Of a stretch of 15,843 bases of DNA, positions 1 through 7,258 are shown piece after piece. The stretch is from 66-474 sp036568625 (GTDB lineage: Bacteria > Pseudomonadota > Gammaproteobacteria > Xanthomonadales > Rhodanobacteraceae): NCBI GenBank assembly GCA_036568625.1, contig DATCSF010000036.1, positions 1 to 15,843 on the forward strand, written 5' to 3'. Below the pieces are notes generated by a model. It ran no database searches. It was not told the DNA's origin and saw nothing but the letters and a program-made list of their open reading frames with translations. The first letter of the stretch is position 1. The number at the start of each line of letters is the position of its first letter. The translations under genes and the position numbers were made by a program.

Positions 1-1114
1 TCGGCACGCCGTCGCGCAGCGCGTGGCGTTCTTCCATCGAGAAATCCTTAACCAGATCCCACGCAGCGTCCAGTGCAGCCGAGTCATACAGAAGCCCGAC
101 CCACAACGCCGGCAGTGCGCACAGCCGATTGGACGGGCCGCCGTCGGCGCCGCGCATTTCGAGGTACTGCTTCAGGCGCACTTCCGGAAACGCGGTGGTC
201 ATGTGGTCTGACCAGTCGCGCAACGTCGGCTTCTCGCCCGGCAGCGCGGGCAACTGGCCTTCCAGGAAATCGCGGAACGATTGCCCCGCGCAATCGACGT
301 ACGCGTCATGCCGGTGCACGAAATACATCGGCACGTCGAGCAGGTAATCGACGTAGCGCTCGAACCCGAAACCGTCGTCGAACACGAAGTCGAGCATGCC
401 GGTGCGATCGGCGTCGGTGTCGGTCCAGATGTGCGAACGGTAACTCTGGAAGCCGTTCGGCCGGCCTTCGGTGAACGGCGAATCGGCGAACAGCGCGGTC
501 GCGACGGGCTGCAGCGCCAGCGACACGCGGAACTTCTTCACCATGTCGGCTTCGTTGGCGACGTCGAGGTTGACCTGCACGGTGCAGGTGCGGGTCATCA
601 TGTCCAGGCCCAGCGAACCGACCGTCGGCATGTAGCGGCGCATGATCGCGTAGCGGCCCTTGGGCATCCATGGCATGTCCTCGCGCTTCCACTTCGGCTG
701 GAAGCCCATGCCGAGGATGCCGAGCTGCAGCGGCTCGGCCGCGCGCCGCACGCAGTCGAGATGTTCCTGCACTTCGCAGCAGGTCTCGTGGATGGTTGCC
801 AGCGGCGCGCCGGAGAGTTCGAGCTGGCCGGCGGGTTCCAGCGTCACCGAAGCATTGCCACGCGACAGCGCGATCACGTTGCCGTCTTCCTCGACCGGAT
901 CCCAGCCGCAACCCGCGATGCCGTGCAGCAAGGCGCCGATGCCGCGCTTGCCCGCATACGGCGGCGCGCGCAAGTCGTCGGTGCGGAACACGAATTTCTC
1001 GTGCTCGGTGCCGATCTTCCATTGCTCTGCCGGACGGCTGCCGGCGACAAGGTATTCCACGAGTTGCGCGCGCCGTTCGATCGGTTGTTCGGCAACGTGG
1101 CTGGGACCGGACAT
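1..1114 (-). CDS. gshA: Glutamate-cysteine ligase, partial (C-terminus beyond left edge)
   Basis: Catalyses the ATP-dependent joining of glutamate and cysteine, the first and limiting step of cytosolic glutathione synthesis. The minus strand is open from the ATG at 1114-1112 to the window edge, giving 371 complete codons. The family is usually about 450 residues, so roughly 80-90 C-terminal residues are missing. Visible landmarks are GTEHEK (residues 35-40), EPAGQLELSGAP (93-104), MPKGRYAIM (150-158) and QVNLD (180-184), the pattern of the plant/proteobacterial GCS2-type enzyme rather than the E. coli-type GshA. I chose the start because AAGG lies 7 nt upstream and no earlier in-frame start is nearby; an ATG slightly upstream (1128) is in another frame. 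The gene lies 74 nt downstream of engB on the same strand and may share its transcript. Identity rests on recognising the motifs. Confidence 0.93.
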   Translation of the reverse strand, partial: MSGPSHVAEQPIERRAQLVEYLVAGSRPAEQWKIGTEHEKFVFRTDDLRAPPYAGKRGIGALLHGIAGCGWDPVEEDGNVIALSRGNASVTLEPAGQLELSGAPLATIHETCCEVQEHLDCVRRAAEPLQLGILGMGFQPKWKREDMPWMPKGRYAIMRRYMPTVGSLGLDMMTRTCTVQVNLDVANEADMVKKFRVSLALQPVATALFADSPFTEGRPNGFQSYRSHIWTDTDADRTGMLDFVFDDGFGFERYVDYLLDVPMYFVHRHDAYVDCAGQSFRDFLEGQLPALPGEKPTLRDWSDHMTTAFPEVRLKQYLEMRGADGGPSNRLCALPALWVGLLYDSAALDAAWDLVKDFSMEERHALRDGVP

Positions 1115-1188
1115 GCGCGCGCCTTCATAGGGGCAAGGCGATCAAGATGGGGTGGCCGCCCGCCGTCCGCAAGTGGGGAAGCAGAGCT

Positions 1189-1791
1189 TCAGCCCAGCAG
1201 CGCCGCCACCGCCGCGCGCGCTCCGTCGAGACCGGTCCCGGCGGCTGCCGAAAAAGCAATGGTCTGCGCGCACCAATGTTCTTTCGCGATCTCCGCGTCC
1301 ACCTCGCGCTGGCGCATGTGCGCCTGCGCGCGCGAAAGTTTGTCGGCCTTGCTGAGCAGCACCACGCACGGCAGTTCGATATCCGTGCAGAATCCAAGCA
1401 TCTGGCGGTCGAACGTGGTCAATGCGTGGCGGATGTCGGCGATCAGCACCAGGCCACGCAGCGACTGCCGCGTGCGCAGGTAATGATCGATGGCGTGCTT
1501 CCAGTGGTCGCGCAAGTTCGGCGGCACCTTGGCGTAACCGTAGCCCGGCAGGTCCACCAGCCGGCGTCCGTCCGGCAGCGCGAACACCACCAGTTGCTGG
1601 GTGCGGCCCGGCGTCTTGCTGGTGCGCGCCAGCGCGGACTGGTTCGTCAGCGCATTGATCGCACTGGACTTGCCCGCGTTGGAGCGCCCGGCAAACGCGA
1701 TTTCGGCGCCGGCATCGGGCGGCAACTGGTCGGGCCGGTGCGCCGCCAGCACGAACGCCGCGCCGCGGAAAGGATTATCGGATGCCTGCAC
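1189..1791 (-). CDS. engB: Ribosome biogenesis GTP-binding protein EngB/YsxC (YihA)
   Basis: Small essential TRAFAC GTPase that assists assembly of the large ribosomal subunit in the cytoplasm. The 200-residue product has all G motifs: G1 GRSNAGKS (35-42), the G2 region KTPGRTQ (59-65), G3 DLPGYG (80-85), G4 SKADK (147-151, against the more usual TKAD) and G5 FSA (180-182). Length fits the family (about 200). The start codon is GTG (1791-1789), preceded by the purine-rich AGGAAAGGTGG ending 6 nt before it, with no in-frame ATG near. It is transcribed away from the cytochrome c4 gene, and the -35 element of that gene's predicted promoter begins only 3 bp from this start codon. Placement of engB next to cytochrome c4 and dsbA is, as I recall, common in Xanthomonadales and Pseudomonas. 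Confidence 0.96.
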   Translation of the reverse strand: MQASDNPFRGAAFVLAAHRPDQLPPDAGAEIAFAGRSNAGKSSAINALTNQSALARTSKTPGRTQQLVVFALPDGRRLVDLPGYGYAKVPPNLRDHWKHAIDHYLRTRQSLRGLVLIADIRHALTTFDRQMLGFCTDIELPCVVLLSKADKLSRAQAHMRQREVDAEIAKEHWCAQTIAFSAAAGTGLDGARAAVAALLG

Positions 1792-1793
1792 GT

Positions 1794-1822
1794 TTGACCA
1801 CCTTTCCTGCCGCGGCGATAAT
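1794..1822 (+). promoter_or_regulatory. Predicted sigma70 promoter of the cytochrome c4 gene
   Basis: TTGACC (1794-1799) and GATAAT (1817-1822) are separated by exactly 17 bp, close to the sigma70 consensus, which predicts a transcript start near 1829 and a leader of about 50 nt before the ATG at 1881. The -10 is flanked by two copies of the self-complementary hexamer CCGCGG (1810-1815 and 1824-1829). The -35 begins 3 bp from the engB GTG, so this promoter overlaps the engB ribosome-binding region on the other strand. Read on the minus strand the same AT-rich core gives GATTAT, which may serve engB, but I see no good -35 for it. Confidence 0.62.
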
Positions 1823-1880
1823 CCCGCGGTTCGCGCCGGCTCGTGTGCCGGTGCTCACGTCTTACGGGAGAGAGGATTCT

Positions 1881-2699
1881 ATGGGTTTCCGGCGCTCAGC
1901 AGCTGTCATGGTCATGCTCGCCGCCTCGGCGCCGGTCGCGATGGCGCTGTCCGCGTCGCCGGCCACGCAGGCCAAAACCGAACCGACCCCGGCGGCGACA
2001 GCCGCTCCGGCTGCGAGTGCCAGCGCTGCGGCACCTGCCGGCGCCGCAAGCGCCTCGAAGGCCGCGGAAGCCGAATTCGTCAAGCTCGAAGCGGTGAAAA
2101 CCCAGCCGGGCGATGCCAAGGCTGGCCAGGCCAAGGCGGCCGCGTGCGGCGCCTGCCACGGCATGGACGGCAATTCCACCGATCCCCAATATCCGAAACT
2201 GGCCACCCAGGGCGAGCGGTACATCGTCACCCAGTTGATGCGCTTCAAGAGCGGCGTGCGCCAGAACGCGATCATGCAGGGCATGGCTTCCACGCTTTCG
2301 CCGCAGGACATGCACGACGTCGGCGCGTACTTCGCCGAACAGAAACGCCTGCCCGGCGTTGCCGACGAAAAGCTGGCGGGCGACGGCGAGAAGCTTTATC
2401 GCGAGGGTGATTCGAGCCGCGGCATCCCGGCCTGCATGGCGTGCCATGGTCCCGACGGCGCCGGCAATCCCGGCTGGCGCGTGCCCAACGTCGCGGGCCA
2501 GCACGCCGACTACGTGCAGACCCAGTTGAAGGCGTGGCACGACGGCACGAGCTGGGGCAGCGATGCCCACGCCGGAATCATGCCGGCGATTGCCGCACGC
2601 CTGACCGAGCACGACATTTCCGCGGTCTCGAGCTACCTCGAAGGCCTGCACGCGGCGCCCGCGCCCAAGCCCGCGACGCAGCCCAATGCCATCGATTGA
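1881..2699 (+). CDS. Cytochrome c4-type dihaem c-type cytochrome
   Basis: Periplasmic, probably membrane-attached, electron carrier with two covalently bound haems; in the family it feeds terminal oxidases. The 272-residue product starts with an uncleaved or weakly cleaved hydrophobic segment (about 7-24), followed by a long Ala/Pro-rich linker (about 25-65). Two tandem cytochrome c domains carry CGACH (89-93) and CMACH (185-189). Candidate axial Met ligands are in MQGMASTLS (M132 or M135) and GIMPAIAARL (M234), each followed by the L-S/T-x-x-D/H-I pattern of cytochrome c4. An earlier in-frame start at 1782 exists, but the ATG at 1881 follows GGAGAGAGG by 5 nt and lies downstream of the predicted promoter, so I use it. 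Two DsbA-family genes follow, fitting a periplasmic redox locus. Confidence 0.92.
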   Translation: MGFRRSAAVMVMLAASAPVAMALSASPATQAKTEPTPAATAAPAASASAAAPAGAASASKAAEAEFVKLEAVKTQPGDAKAGQAKAAACGACHGMDGNSTDPQYPKLATQGERYIVTQLMRFKSGVRQNAIMQGMASTLSPQDMHDVGAYFAEQKRLPGVADEKLAGDGEKLYREGDSSRGIPACMACHGPDGAGNPGWRVPNVAGQHADYVQTQLKAWHDGTSWGSDAHAGIMPAIAARLTEHDISAVSSYLEGLHAAPAPKPATQPNAID

Positions 2700-2704
2700 A
2701 CCCG

Positions 2705-2720
2705 CCGCGCCCGCGCGCGG
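2705..2720 (+). other. GC-rich hairpin after the cytochrome c4 gene
   Basis: CCGCGC (2705-2710) can pair with GCGCGG (2715-2720) around a CCGC loop, 5 nt after the cytochrome stop codon. No T-run follows, so it is a weak terminator candidate and may only trim or attenuate the message. In DNA this GC-rich such hairpins also arise by chance. Confidence 0.25.
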
Positions 2721-2783
2721 TCGATTCAGGAACGGTCTGGCACACTCGCCGGCCGTTTTCCGAACTTCGCCGGGGATCCGATC

Positions 2784-3482
2784 ATGATCAAGCGCACCGC
2801 CGTGTTCCTGCTGCTCGCCGCCGTGGCCGGCCTGGTGTTCGCGCAGACGCCGCAGCAATGGACCGAAGGCAAGCAGTATTTCGCGATCCAGAACCCGCAG
2901 CCGACCGGCCAGCCCGACAAGGTGGTGGTGACCGAAGTGTTCTCGTTCGGCTGCCCGGCCTGCAACCAGTTCGAACCCTTCATCGACAAGCTGCGCGCCG
3001 AGCTGCCCCAAGGCACCGTGCTGCAGTTCGTGCCGGCAAGCTGGCACCCCAATGAGGACTGGCCGGTGTTCCAGCGCGCCTATTTCACGGCCAAGGCGCT
3101 GGGGCTGGACAACAAGCAATCGCACGATGCGATGTTCAAGGCGATCTGGGGGCCGAGTGGTCCGCTGGCGACCTACGATCCAACCACCCAGCGTCCCAAG
3201 GACGAGGCCAACCTGCCCAAGATCGAGGACGTCGCGAAGTTCTATGCGAAGTTCGGCGCCAAGCCCGACGAGTTCATCGCGACGGCCAATTCGTTCGCGG
3301 TCAACCTGGAAATGAAGCGCGCCGACCAGCAGATCCTGGCATGGGGCGCCGACAGCACCCCGACCCTCGTGATCGACGGCAAGTGGCGCCTGACGCCCGC
3401 GTCGGCGCAGGGCGCGCAACAAGCCGTCGACCTGGCGCTGTATCTGGTCAACAAAGAACTTGCCGCAAAGAAGGCGAAGTAA
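2784..3482 (+). CDS. dsbA: Thiol:disulfide interchange protein, DsbA family (CPAC paralogue)
   Basis: Periplasmic thioredoxin-fold oxidoreductase expected to introduce disulfides into exported proteins. The 232-residue product has a clean signal peptide, with cleavage predicted after LVFA (A20 before QTP). The active site is FGCPAC (C57/C60), with His of the classic CPHC replaced by Ala. The cis-proline loop is STPTLVIDG (T192-P193). Between them lies the helical insert typical of DsbA. Known DsbA work shows that the residues between the two cysteines tune redox potential, so CPAC should be less oxidising than CPHC; whether that makes it specialised is inference. The ATG is preceded by GGGGAT about 10 nt upstream. 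It lies one nucleotide upstream of a second DsbA gene, clearly the same operon. Confidence 0.93.
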   Translation: MIKRTAVFLLLAAVAGLVFAQTPQQWTEGKQYFAIQNPQPTGQPDKVVVTEVFSFGCPACNQFEPFIDKLRAELPQGTVLQFVPASWHPNEDWPVFQRAYFTAKALGLDNKQSHDAMFKAIWGPSGPLATYDPTTQRPKDEANLPKIEDVAKFYAKFGAKPDEFIATANSFAVNLEMKRADQQILAWGADSTPTLVIDGKWRLTPASAQGAQQAVDLALYLVNKELAAKKAK

Positions 3483-3483
3483 C

Positions 3484-4227
3484 GTGAACGCGGCCCACCT
3501 GATCCGCGGCGTGTTGCTGGCCTGCGGCTTGCTGCTGGCCGCCGCGTGTTCGGCGCACAACGATGCAGGCACGGGCAGCGCCGCCGCTTCCGCCAGCGCC
3601 GCGGCAAGCGTCACGCCGGCCCCTGCGACTTCCACGCAGTTCACCGAGGGACGGGAATACGTCACGCTGAAGTTGCCGGCCGGACAGACCGCACCGACCG
3701 GCCCGATCGAAGTGGTCGAGGTGTTTTCGTACGGCTGCCCGCACTGCGCCGAATTCGCACCGTACATGGACAAGCTGCGCGCGGAGCTGCCGAAGGGCGC
3801 CGAGGTGCGCTACATGCCGGCGGTATTCAGCGAAGCGTGGATGCCCTACGCGCAGGCGTTCTATGCAGCGCGCCAACTCGGCGCGCTCGAGCAGACCCAC
3901 GACGCGATGTTCCAGGCGATGCTGGAGCACTATCCGCTCAACTCGTTGCAGGACCTGGCCGCCTGGTACGGGCGCCACGGCGTGGACCCGCAGAAATTCA
4001 TGGCCGCGGCCACCAGCGCGGAAACCCGTCAACAAATGGCAGCCGATCAGCGCACCGAGATCGGCTGGGGCATCGACGCCACGCCGACGCTGGTGGTGGG
4101 GCGGCGCGCCAGCGGCGCGACGGACGCGCCGTTCGTCGCCTTGATGCGCAGCGCCAACGTCAACAGCTACGCGCAGTTGCAGCAACTCGGGCTGTGGATG
4201 GCGCAGCACGTCGGGCAACACCGATAG
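3484..4227 (+). CDS. dsbA: Thiol:disulfide interchange protein DsbA, predicted lipoprotein (CPHC paralogue)
   Basis: Second DsbA-family oxidoreductase of the pair, 247 residues. The N-terminus is hydrophobic and ends in LLLAAAC, giving a plausible lipobox with lipidated C22; the -3 residue is Ala rather than the preferred Leu, so lipidation is likely but not certain. A Ser/Ala-rich tether (about 23-50) follows. The active site is YGCPHC (C85/C88), identical to classical DsbA, and the cis-proline loop is ATPTLVVG (T200-P201). I chose the GTG at 3484, one nucleotide after the previous stop codon, because AAGG in the end of the upstream gene is well spaced as a ribosome site. An earlier TTG at 3460 would only add a charged prefix before the signal sequence. 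Its domain resembles the upstream paralogue, suggesting an old tandem duplication. It ends just before a strong hairpin. Confidence 0.92.
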   Translation: MNAAHLIRGVLLACGLLLAAACSAHNDAGTGSAAASASAAASVTPAPATSTQFTEGREYVTLKLPAGQTAPTGPIEVVEVFSYGCPHCAEFAPYMDKLRAELPKGAEVRYMPAVFSEAWMPYAQAFYAARQLGALEQTHDAMFQAMLEHYPLNSLQDLAAWYGRHGVDPQKFMAAATSAETRQQMAADQRTEIGWGIDATPTLVVGRRASGATDAPFVALMRSANVNSYAQLQQLGLWMAQHVGQHR

Positions 4228-4246
4228 ACGCGCCGCCTCGGCGCGT
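4228..4246 (+). terminator. Hairpin terminator after the dsbA pair
   Basis: ACGCGCCG (4228-4235) pairs perfectly with CGGCGCGT (4239-4246) around a CCT loop, starting at the first base after the second dsbA stop codon. The tail ACTTGTGTT is T-rich but not a clean U-tract. A second, shorter stem, GGCGC-ACGCA-GCGCC (4258-4272), follows. The 8-bp stem in exactly the expected place makes transcription termination likely. Confidence 0.55.
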
Positions 4247-4301
4247 ACTTGTGTTCCGGCGCACGCAGCGCCACATGGCAAGGTGTTAGTCTGATCAAGT
4301 C

Positions 4302-5093
4302 ATGATTCCCGACCCCGCTGCCGCGCCGGCCGACAACGTCCTGCGCATCTTGAGCTGCAACATCCTCGCCGGCGCGAGCGTGAAGCGATACCACGAATAC
4401 TTCACGCGCAGCTGGGGCGCGGTGTTGCCGGGCAAGTACAAGCTGGGCAACCTCGACACCCTTGCGCGTTCGATCGCGGACTTCGACGTGATCGGCTTGC
4501 AGGAAGCCGACGCCGGCAGCATCCGCTCCGGTTTCCTCAACCAGACGCGTTATCTCGCCGAGACTTCGGGGCTGCCTTATTGGAGCCATCAGCCCAACCG
4601 CAGGCTGTCGAACGTCTCGCACACCGCCAATGGCCTGATCAGCCGCAGCCAACCCCTCGAAGTGCTCGATTATCCACTGCCGGGCCGGCTGGGCGGACGC
4701 GGCGTCTTGCTGGCGCGTTATGGCGCGGGCCGCGAAGCCTTGACGGTGGCGATCGCACATCTTTCGCTGGGCGTGCAATCGCGCCAGCGCCAGATCGATT
4801 TCATCGCCGACCTGCTGCACGACCGTCCCAACGCGGTGCTGATGGGCGACCTGAACTGTCCGCCCGACTGCCCGGAGTTGCGCAGCCTGTTCGCGCACAC
4901 CTCGTTGGCGCCGCCCGCCGATCCGCAACCCACCTTCCCGAGCTGGCGTCCGCAGCGCGCGATCGACCACATCCTGGTCACCTCGCAGCTCGCGGTCGAA
5001 CGCATGTGGACGCTGCCCGCCGCGTTTTCCGATCACCTGCCGCTGGCCGCCGAAATACGCGTGCCGGCCGTGGCCGTGCAAGCAGCGGCATGA
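4302..5093 (+). CDS. Endonuclease/exonuclease/phosphatase (EEP) superfamily protein
   Basis: 263-residue metal-dependent phosphoesterase of the DNase I/exonuclease III fold; the substrate (nucleic acid, phospholipid or another phosphodiester) cannot be told from sequence. The full catalytic set is present: SCNIL (N20), LQEAD (E68), AHLSL (H153), GDLNCPP (D183, N185), RAIDHIL (D222, H223) and SDHLPL (D244, H245). There is no signal peptide, so it is probably cytosolic. The start has no clear Shine-Dalgarno sequence; a TAGTCT (4287-4292) lies 9 nt before the ATG and could be a -10 element giving a leaderless or nearly leaderless message, though no matching -35 is visible. It lies after the dsbA terminator and before a second terminator, so it is probably a single-gene unit. 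Confidence 0.85.
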   Translation: MIPDPAAAPADNVLRILSCNILAGASVKRYHEYFTRSWGAVLPGKYKLGNLDTLARSIADFDVIGLQEADAGSIRSGFLNQTRYLAETSGLPYWSHQPNRRLSNVSHTANGLISRSQPLEVLDYPLPGRLGGRGVLLARYGAGREALTVAIAHLSLGVQSRQRQIDFIADLLHDRPNAVLMGDLNCPPDCPELRSLFAHTSLAPPADPQPTFPSWRPQRAIDHILVTSQLAVERMWTLPAAFSDHLPLAAEIRVPAVAVQAAA

Positions 5094-5141
5094 ACCGTAT
5101 TCCTTGGAACCGGACGCGCGGGAGTCATCGCTCCTCCGCGC

Positions 5142-5165
5142 CGCGCAGCAGCGCGTGAAATTTTT
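5142..5165 (+). terminator. Candidate intrinsic terminator after the EEP gene
   Basis: CGCGC (5142-5146) pairs with GCGCG (5151-5155) around AGCA and is followed by TGAAATTTTT, including five T's at 5161-5165. An additional imperfect stem lies just upstream: GCGCGGGAG (5115-5123) faces CTCCTCCGCGC (5130-5140) with a two-base bulge. Placement between the EEP stop (5093) and the slt promoter is right for a terminator, but the T-run is offset five bases from the stem. Confidence 0.42.
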
Positions 5166-5168
5166 CAC
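5155..5168. promoter_or_regulatory. Palindrome GTGAAA-N2-TTTCAC over the slt -35 region
   Basis: A perfect 6-bp inverted repeat (5155-5160 and 5163-5168) centred about 33 bp upstream of the predicted slt transcript start. It overlaps the position where a -35 element would sit and shares its T-run with the preceding terminator. Its symmetry and place suggest an operator, but no regulator is identified. Confidence 0.35.
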
Positions 5169-5181
5169 CTGGCGATTCCTC

Positions 5182-5187
5182 TAGAAT
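5182..5187 (+). promoter_or_regulatory. Predicted -10 element of the slt operon
   Basis: TAGAAT matches the sigma70 -10 consensus at five of six positions. It lies 7 nt upstream of the ATG at 5195, so transcription would begin at or within a base of that ATG. The region 16-18 bp upstream (AATTTT) is a poor -35, so an activator or the A/T-rich palindrome at 5155-5168 may matter. Confidence 0.55.
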
Positions 5188-5194
5188 CGTTCGC

Positions 5195-7258
5195 ATGCAA
5201 AGGGTCGTAGTGAAAAACACGCCGCGGCATGCGTGGGCGCGCCGGTTGGCCGTGTTGGCGCTGTCGATGGTCGCTGTCGCGGGGGCGGCGCAAACCCCCA
5301 CGCTCACCCGGCAGCAGCAACGGGAAGCCTTCCGTGCCGCGTATGCCGCCGCGCAGAACGGACAGGACTGGCGCACGCTCGCGCACGGCCTGCACGATTA
5401 CCCCCTGTATCCCTATCTCGAAGCCGCGGCGTTGCAGCACAATATCGAGACCGCGACGCCGGCCGAGATCGATGCGTACCTCGAGCGTTATCCCGACCTG
5501 ATCCCCGCCGGCGCCCTGCGCAAGTCCGAGTTGCACTGGCTGGCGCATCAAAAGGACTGGACGACCTTCCGGCATTTCTACCAGCCGGGGCTCGGCGACA
5601 CCCTGAGCTGCGATGCGCTGCAGGCGAATCTCGCGGATGGCACGCCACTCGATTTCGATCGCGACCTCGCGGCGTTGTGGCAACAGACGCATCTGCCGTC
5701 GGCGTGCACGCCGGTGCTGCAGGCCGCCGCCACGCAGGGTTTGCTGACGCCGCAGCGCGTGTGGGATCGCATCGAGCGCGCGGCCGATGCCGGCAAGGCT
5801 TCCACCATCGAACAATCCGCTGCATGGTTGCCGGACAACCAAGGTGCGATCGCGATGCGGATCGCCGACGCATTGAGCTCGCCCGCGACGCTGCTGAAAA
5901 AGGCTTCGACGTTCGCCGACACGAAGCACGATCGCGAGGCCGTGGCACGCGCACTGATACGCCTGGCGCGCCGCGACAGCACGCAGGCGCAAACTGATTG
6001 GGATGCACTGTCGACGCGCTTCACGTTCGATCAGGATCAACGCCACCGCGTGCTCGCGGCGCTGGCGCTGTACAACGCGGTGGATTTCGGCCCGGATGCG
6101 ATTGCGCGGCTTGCGGATTTGCCGCCCGCGGCGCAAACCGACGCGACCCGCGAATGGCGCGTGCGCGCGGCGGTCGCGCAGGGCGACTGGAAGGCCGCGG
6201 CCGCCGCGATCGAGGCGCTGACGCCGGACGAAATGCAGCGCGACGAGTGGCGCTACTGGCAGGCGCGCATCGCGCAGAAGCTCGGCAAGAACACCGCCGC
6301 GCTGGACGGCTACACCGCGCTCGCGCAGCAGGCGACGTTCTACGGCTTCCTCGCGGCCGATCGCGCCGACCTGCCGTATTCGATCTGCCCCGCGACGATC
6401 ACCGCCGATGCCGCGACGGATCGCCGGCTGGAAGCGATGCCGGGGCTGGCGCGCGCGTTCGAGTTCTTCGCGCTGGACATGCTGAAGCCCGCGCGGCGCG
6501 AATGGAACGCCGCGTTCGCCGACCTGACGCCCGCTCAGCAGCAACAGGCCGCGGCGCTGGCCTCGCGCAAGGGCTGGTACGACCGCGCGGTATTCGCGTT
6601 CGGCAAGTCGGGCGACCTGCATTACTACGCGTTGCGCTTTCCGCTGGCCGACCAGCAGCGCGTGGTCGCATCCGCGCAACGCGCCGGCATCGATCCGGCC
6701 TGGGCGTTCGCGATCATCCGCGCCGAAACCGCGTGGCAGACCGATGCGCAATCGGGCGCCGACGCGCGCGGGCTGATGCAACTGCTGCCCGGCACCGCCA
6801 AGCTGGTCGCGCGCCGCAGCGGCTTGCCGTACGACGGGGCGATGAGCCTCTACGATCCGGCGATCAACATTCCGCTGGGCACGCAGTATCTCGCCAACCT
6901 CGCGCTGCGCTTCAACGGCAGCCCGTGGCTGGCGTCGGCCGCGTACAACGCAGGTCCCAGCAACGCGCAGCGCTGGGTGGACGCGCGCGGCCATCTCGAC
7001 CCGGAACGATTCATCCTCACGATTCCGTTCAACGAGACGCGCGATTACGTGACCCGTGTGATGTCGTTCGCCACCCTCTACGGCTGGCGCCTGCACGGCG
7101 CGCCCATGCCGGTGTCCTCGCGCCTGCCCGCGATCGGCACGCCGTATGATCCGGCAGTCGACCCGCCCCGCAAGCAGGTGGTGTGCCACGCGCCGACGCC
7201 CGCCGTTCCGGCCACCGCGCCGACTCCCCCCGTCTCCGCAGGACGTGCCATTCCATGA
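5195..7258 (+). CDS. slt: Soluble lytic murein transglycosylase (Slt70-type)
   Basis: Periplasmic enzyme that cleaves the MurNAc-GlcNAc bond of peptidoglycan to give 1,6-anhydro ends. The 687-residue product has a signal peptide (hydrophobic LAVLALSMVAVAGA, cleavage near GAA before QTP), a long alpha-superhelical ring typical of Slt70 (about 40-480), and a C-terminal GH23 lysozyme-like domain. There the catalytic glutamate is E511 in IIRAETAW, a variant of the more usual RQES motif. ARGLMQLLPGTA and AYNAGPSNAQRW complete the GH23 signature. Two starts are possible. The ATG at 5195 fits a leaderless message. The GTG at 5210 has AAAGGG 5 nt upstream and gives a more typical signal peptide (M-K-N-T-P-R). 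The stop overlaps the next start (ATGA), so it is cotranscribed with the SDR gene and cca. Confidence 0.94.
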   Translation: MQRVVVKNTPRHAWARRLAVLALSMVAVAGAAQTPTLTRQQQREAFRAAYAAAQNGQDWRTLAHGLHDYPLYPYLEAAALQHNIETATPAEIDAYLERYPDLIPAGALRKSELHWLAHQKDWTTFRHFYQPGLGDTLSCDALQANLADGTPLDFDRDLAALWQQTHLPSACTPVLQAAATQGLLTPQRVWDRIERAADAGKASTIEQSAAWLPDNQGAIAMRIADALSSPATLLKKASTFADTKHDREAVARALIRLARRDSTQAQTDWDALSTRFTFDQDQRHRVLAALALYNAVDFGPDAIARLADLPPAAQTDATREWRVRAAVAQGDWKAAAAAIEALTPDEMQRDEWRYWQARIAQKLGKNTAALDGYTALAQQATFYGFLAADRADLPYSICPATITADAATDRRLEAMPGLARAFEFFALDMLKPARREWNAAFADLTPAQQQQAAALASRKGWYDRAVFAFGKSGDLHYYALRFPLADQQRVVASAQRAGIDPAWAFAIIRAETAWQTDAQSGADARGLMQLLPGTAKLVARRSGLPYDGAMSLYDPAINIPLGTQYLANLALRFNGSPWLASAAYNAGPSNAQRWVDARGHLDPERFILTIPFNETRDYVTRVMSFATLYGWRLHGAPMPVSSRLPAIGTPYDPAVDPPRKQVVCHAPTPAVPATAPTPPVSAGRAIP

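Noticed and set aside
281..1483. Very long plus-strand reading frames opposite gshA and engB
   Set aside because: They are antisense shadows in GC-rich DNA. The opposite strand encodes recognisable GshA and EngB motifs, and the shadow proteins are Arg/His/Ala-rich with no family features.
2735..2755. Sigma54-like TGGCAC before dsbA
   Set aside because: The required GC doublet at the -12 position is absent at the correct spacing.
1896..3773. 625-codon minus-strand frame across the cytochrome c4 and dsbA genes
   Set aside because: It spans several well-identified plus-strand genes and has the composition of a codon-bias shadow. No motif is visible.
5165..7189. 674-codon minus-strand frame opposite slt
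   Set aside because: Shadow of slt, whose GH23 domain and signal peptide are on the plus strand.
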